DNA of 64,000 nucleotides from Todiramphus chloris collaris (lineage: Eukaryota; Chordata; Aves; Coraciiformes; Alcedinidae), in assembly GCA_025345505.1 (NCBI GenBank), contig JANVCC010000018.1, forward strand, positions 4,077,749 through 4,141,748, in the 5' to 3' direction. The translations under genes and the position numbers were made by a program. A model generated the notes under the pieces. The model was not told where the DNA came from and did no database searches. It saw nothing but the letters and a program-made list of their open reading frames with translations. Positions 62,807 through 64,000 of this stretch are shown piece after piece. Positions within the stretch are counted from its first letter, which is position 1. The number at the start of each line of letters is the position of its first letter.

Positions 62807-63983
62807 CAGAAAGCAATAAATCAAACAGCAATCCTTGCATTGCCTCAGATGATACATTTTTTCAAATAAAGTAAAAAAATAAAGTAAACCCCACATTTTC
62901 TCCACACACACCCCCCCCCCCCCCCCCTTTTGTACTTCAACCCTCTTATTTTCCCTTTTCACATTAAGCAACATTCAGAAATTCAATTGTTCTCATCAGC
63001 ATCTAGTTCACAGAAACCAGTCACACAGCACAGGGTGGAAAAAAACCCCAAAAAACCACCATGAAAATGCCACTACAAATACTCAAAAGTTTTTTTTATG
63101 ATCATTGAGATGTTTACATCCCGAGATAGGAGAAAGAACGGTCTTTTCTTCACTACTTTAAAAGTTCTTCACATCAGAACAGTTAAGTGAAGAGGAACCA
63201 CTCAGCCATAGAGCAACCTGAATAAAACTGCCATCAAATATCAAACTGCTGCAATGGCAAGTGTCTAGATACCTATTAAAGATTCCACCCTATAATGTCC
63301 TATGTTCTGGAAACATTTCACTTAAAAATTTCACTATAATTTTAGGCAAAGCTGTTTGAAGATAATTGATAAACATATTTGTAATGTAATAGTTACACTG
63401 ACTAAAAGCTTAATATGAGACTGTCAAGGGACAACTACCTCGTATGTGAAAAATAAAAAAAAGTACATCAAACCATTAATAAATTTGTATTCATAGGACA
63501 AAAATCTTACGAAAGCACTTTTGAAATGCTCCAAAATCAAGACTTTACATTTTTCCTTATAACCTGGTCTAGAAAATTCATTTTTGGCCATTCGCATCAC
63601 TGACACAGAGCCTGAAAACACTGATTTGTTCTGTCACAAGAGGACAAGGCACAGAGGTCACCCATCCAAAATGTATGCAAGATAGTAGTGCTGCCCACTT
63701 TGCATACCCTGCCTGCTTCCCCTGCCTCTGGACATAGCCAGCCCAAAGAAACCCACATCCTAAGCCGCAGGCTGGCAGGCACCTGGGCCACCTCTTCACA
63801 CAGGATGACAAAGTGCTTTAAATTTACCAATGTCAGGTGGTCATCCTCAAAATTTGTATAGTGTTTTTAAATAACAAAATTACTACATCCTTCCTGACCT
63901 TTCCTGCAACGAAGTTAATGCAAAAAAATTAGTGTCTCTTTCCCTAACCCTTCCCATCACATTTGAAAAAAAGGGGGACTGTC
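62807..63983. other. AT-rich unique sequence with a poly-C run
   Basis: A 17-C homopolymer lies at 62911-62927 after 'cacacaca'. Two overlapping minus-strand frames (63578-63830) cover a moderately GC-rich patch but resemble nothing known. No gene called. Confidence 0.55.
62911..62927. repeat. Poly-C run (17 C)
   Basis: C17 preceded by 'cacacaca'. The length is likely unreliable in the assembly. Confidence 0.9.
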
Positions 63984-64000
63984 AATCATAGAATGGTTTG
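63984..64000 (-). mobile_element. CR1 LINE 3' end, cut by window edge
   Basis: 'aatcatagaatggtttg' is the complement of the standard CR1 3' terminus ('CATTCTATGATT'). The body would lie beyond the window on the right, in minus orientation. Confidence 0.75.

Noticed and set aside
1..64000. Search by eye for CRISPR arrays, tRNA or rRNA genes, phage or bacterial operons
   Set aside because: No evenly spaced direct repeats with unique spacers, no cloverleaf with conserved box motifs, no rRNA-like blocks and no co-directional gene runs were seen.

Overview
The window looks like bird (avian) nuclear DNA. All recognisable interspersed repeats are 5'-truncated CR1 LINE retrotransposons, with 3' ends close to the octamer ATTCTRTG and bits of the C-terminal reverse-transcriptase ORF. 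The rest is AT-rich, CpG-poor, single-copy-looking sequence with A-rich and C/A-rich low-complexity tracts. CR1 also occurs in crocodilians and turtles, so 'bird' is an inference. There is no sign of a bacterial, phage or organellar region: no operons, ribosome binding sites, rRNA, tRNA or CRISPR array were seen.

I find no convincing host protein-coding gene. The open frames are short, most lack an ATG or look like chance, and the ones with clear protein homology are CR1 debris. The window is best read as intergenic DNA or the inside of a very large intron.

Layout: 1-19.7 kb is mostly unique AT-rich sequence with three old plus-strand CR1 tails (about 4.5, 14.1 and 17.7 kb; the last carries an internal inverted piece). 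Three stretches at 12.8-15.1 kb have the look of conserved non-coding DNA. 19.7-20.3 kb is a minus-strand CR1. 20.3-42.3 kb is mainly unique, with a poly-A/poly-G tract (22.3 kb), a pyrimidine-rich kilobase (24.6-25.6 kb), an orphan open frame with several CpGs (30.6-30.9 kb), a small CR1 tail (31.9 kb), a CpG-rich block holding the longest open frame of the window (35.1-35.8 kb), and a 100-N assembly gap after a poly-T run (39.08 kb). 42.3-43.15 kb is a plus-strand CR1 followed by an unexplained GC-richer block. 46.9-51.9 kb is a cluster of three independent minus-strand CR1 copies, including the best preserved one. 51.9-64 kb is again unique, with a second CpG-richer block (54.7-55.4 kb), a possible G-quadruplex (58.1 kb), a four-unit 15-bp tandem array (61.4 kb) and two more CR1 pieces, the last cut by the window end.

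No new biological system is evident. The items most worth a second look are the CpG-rich block at 35.1-35.8 kb, the orphan frame at 30.6 kb, the inverted segment inside the 17.7 kb CR1, the possible exon at 55.0 kb and the 15-bp array at 61.4 kb.
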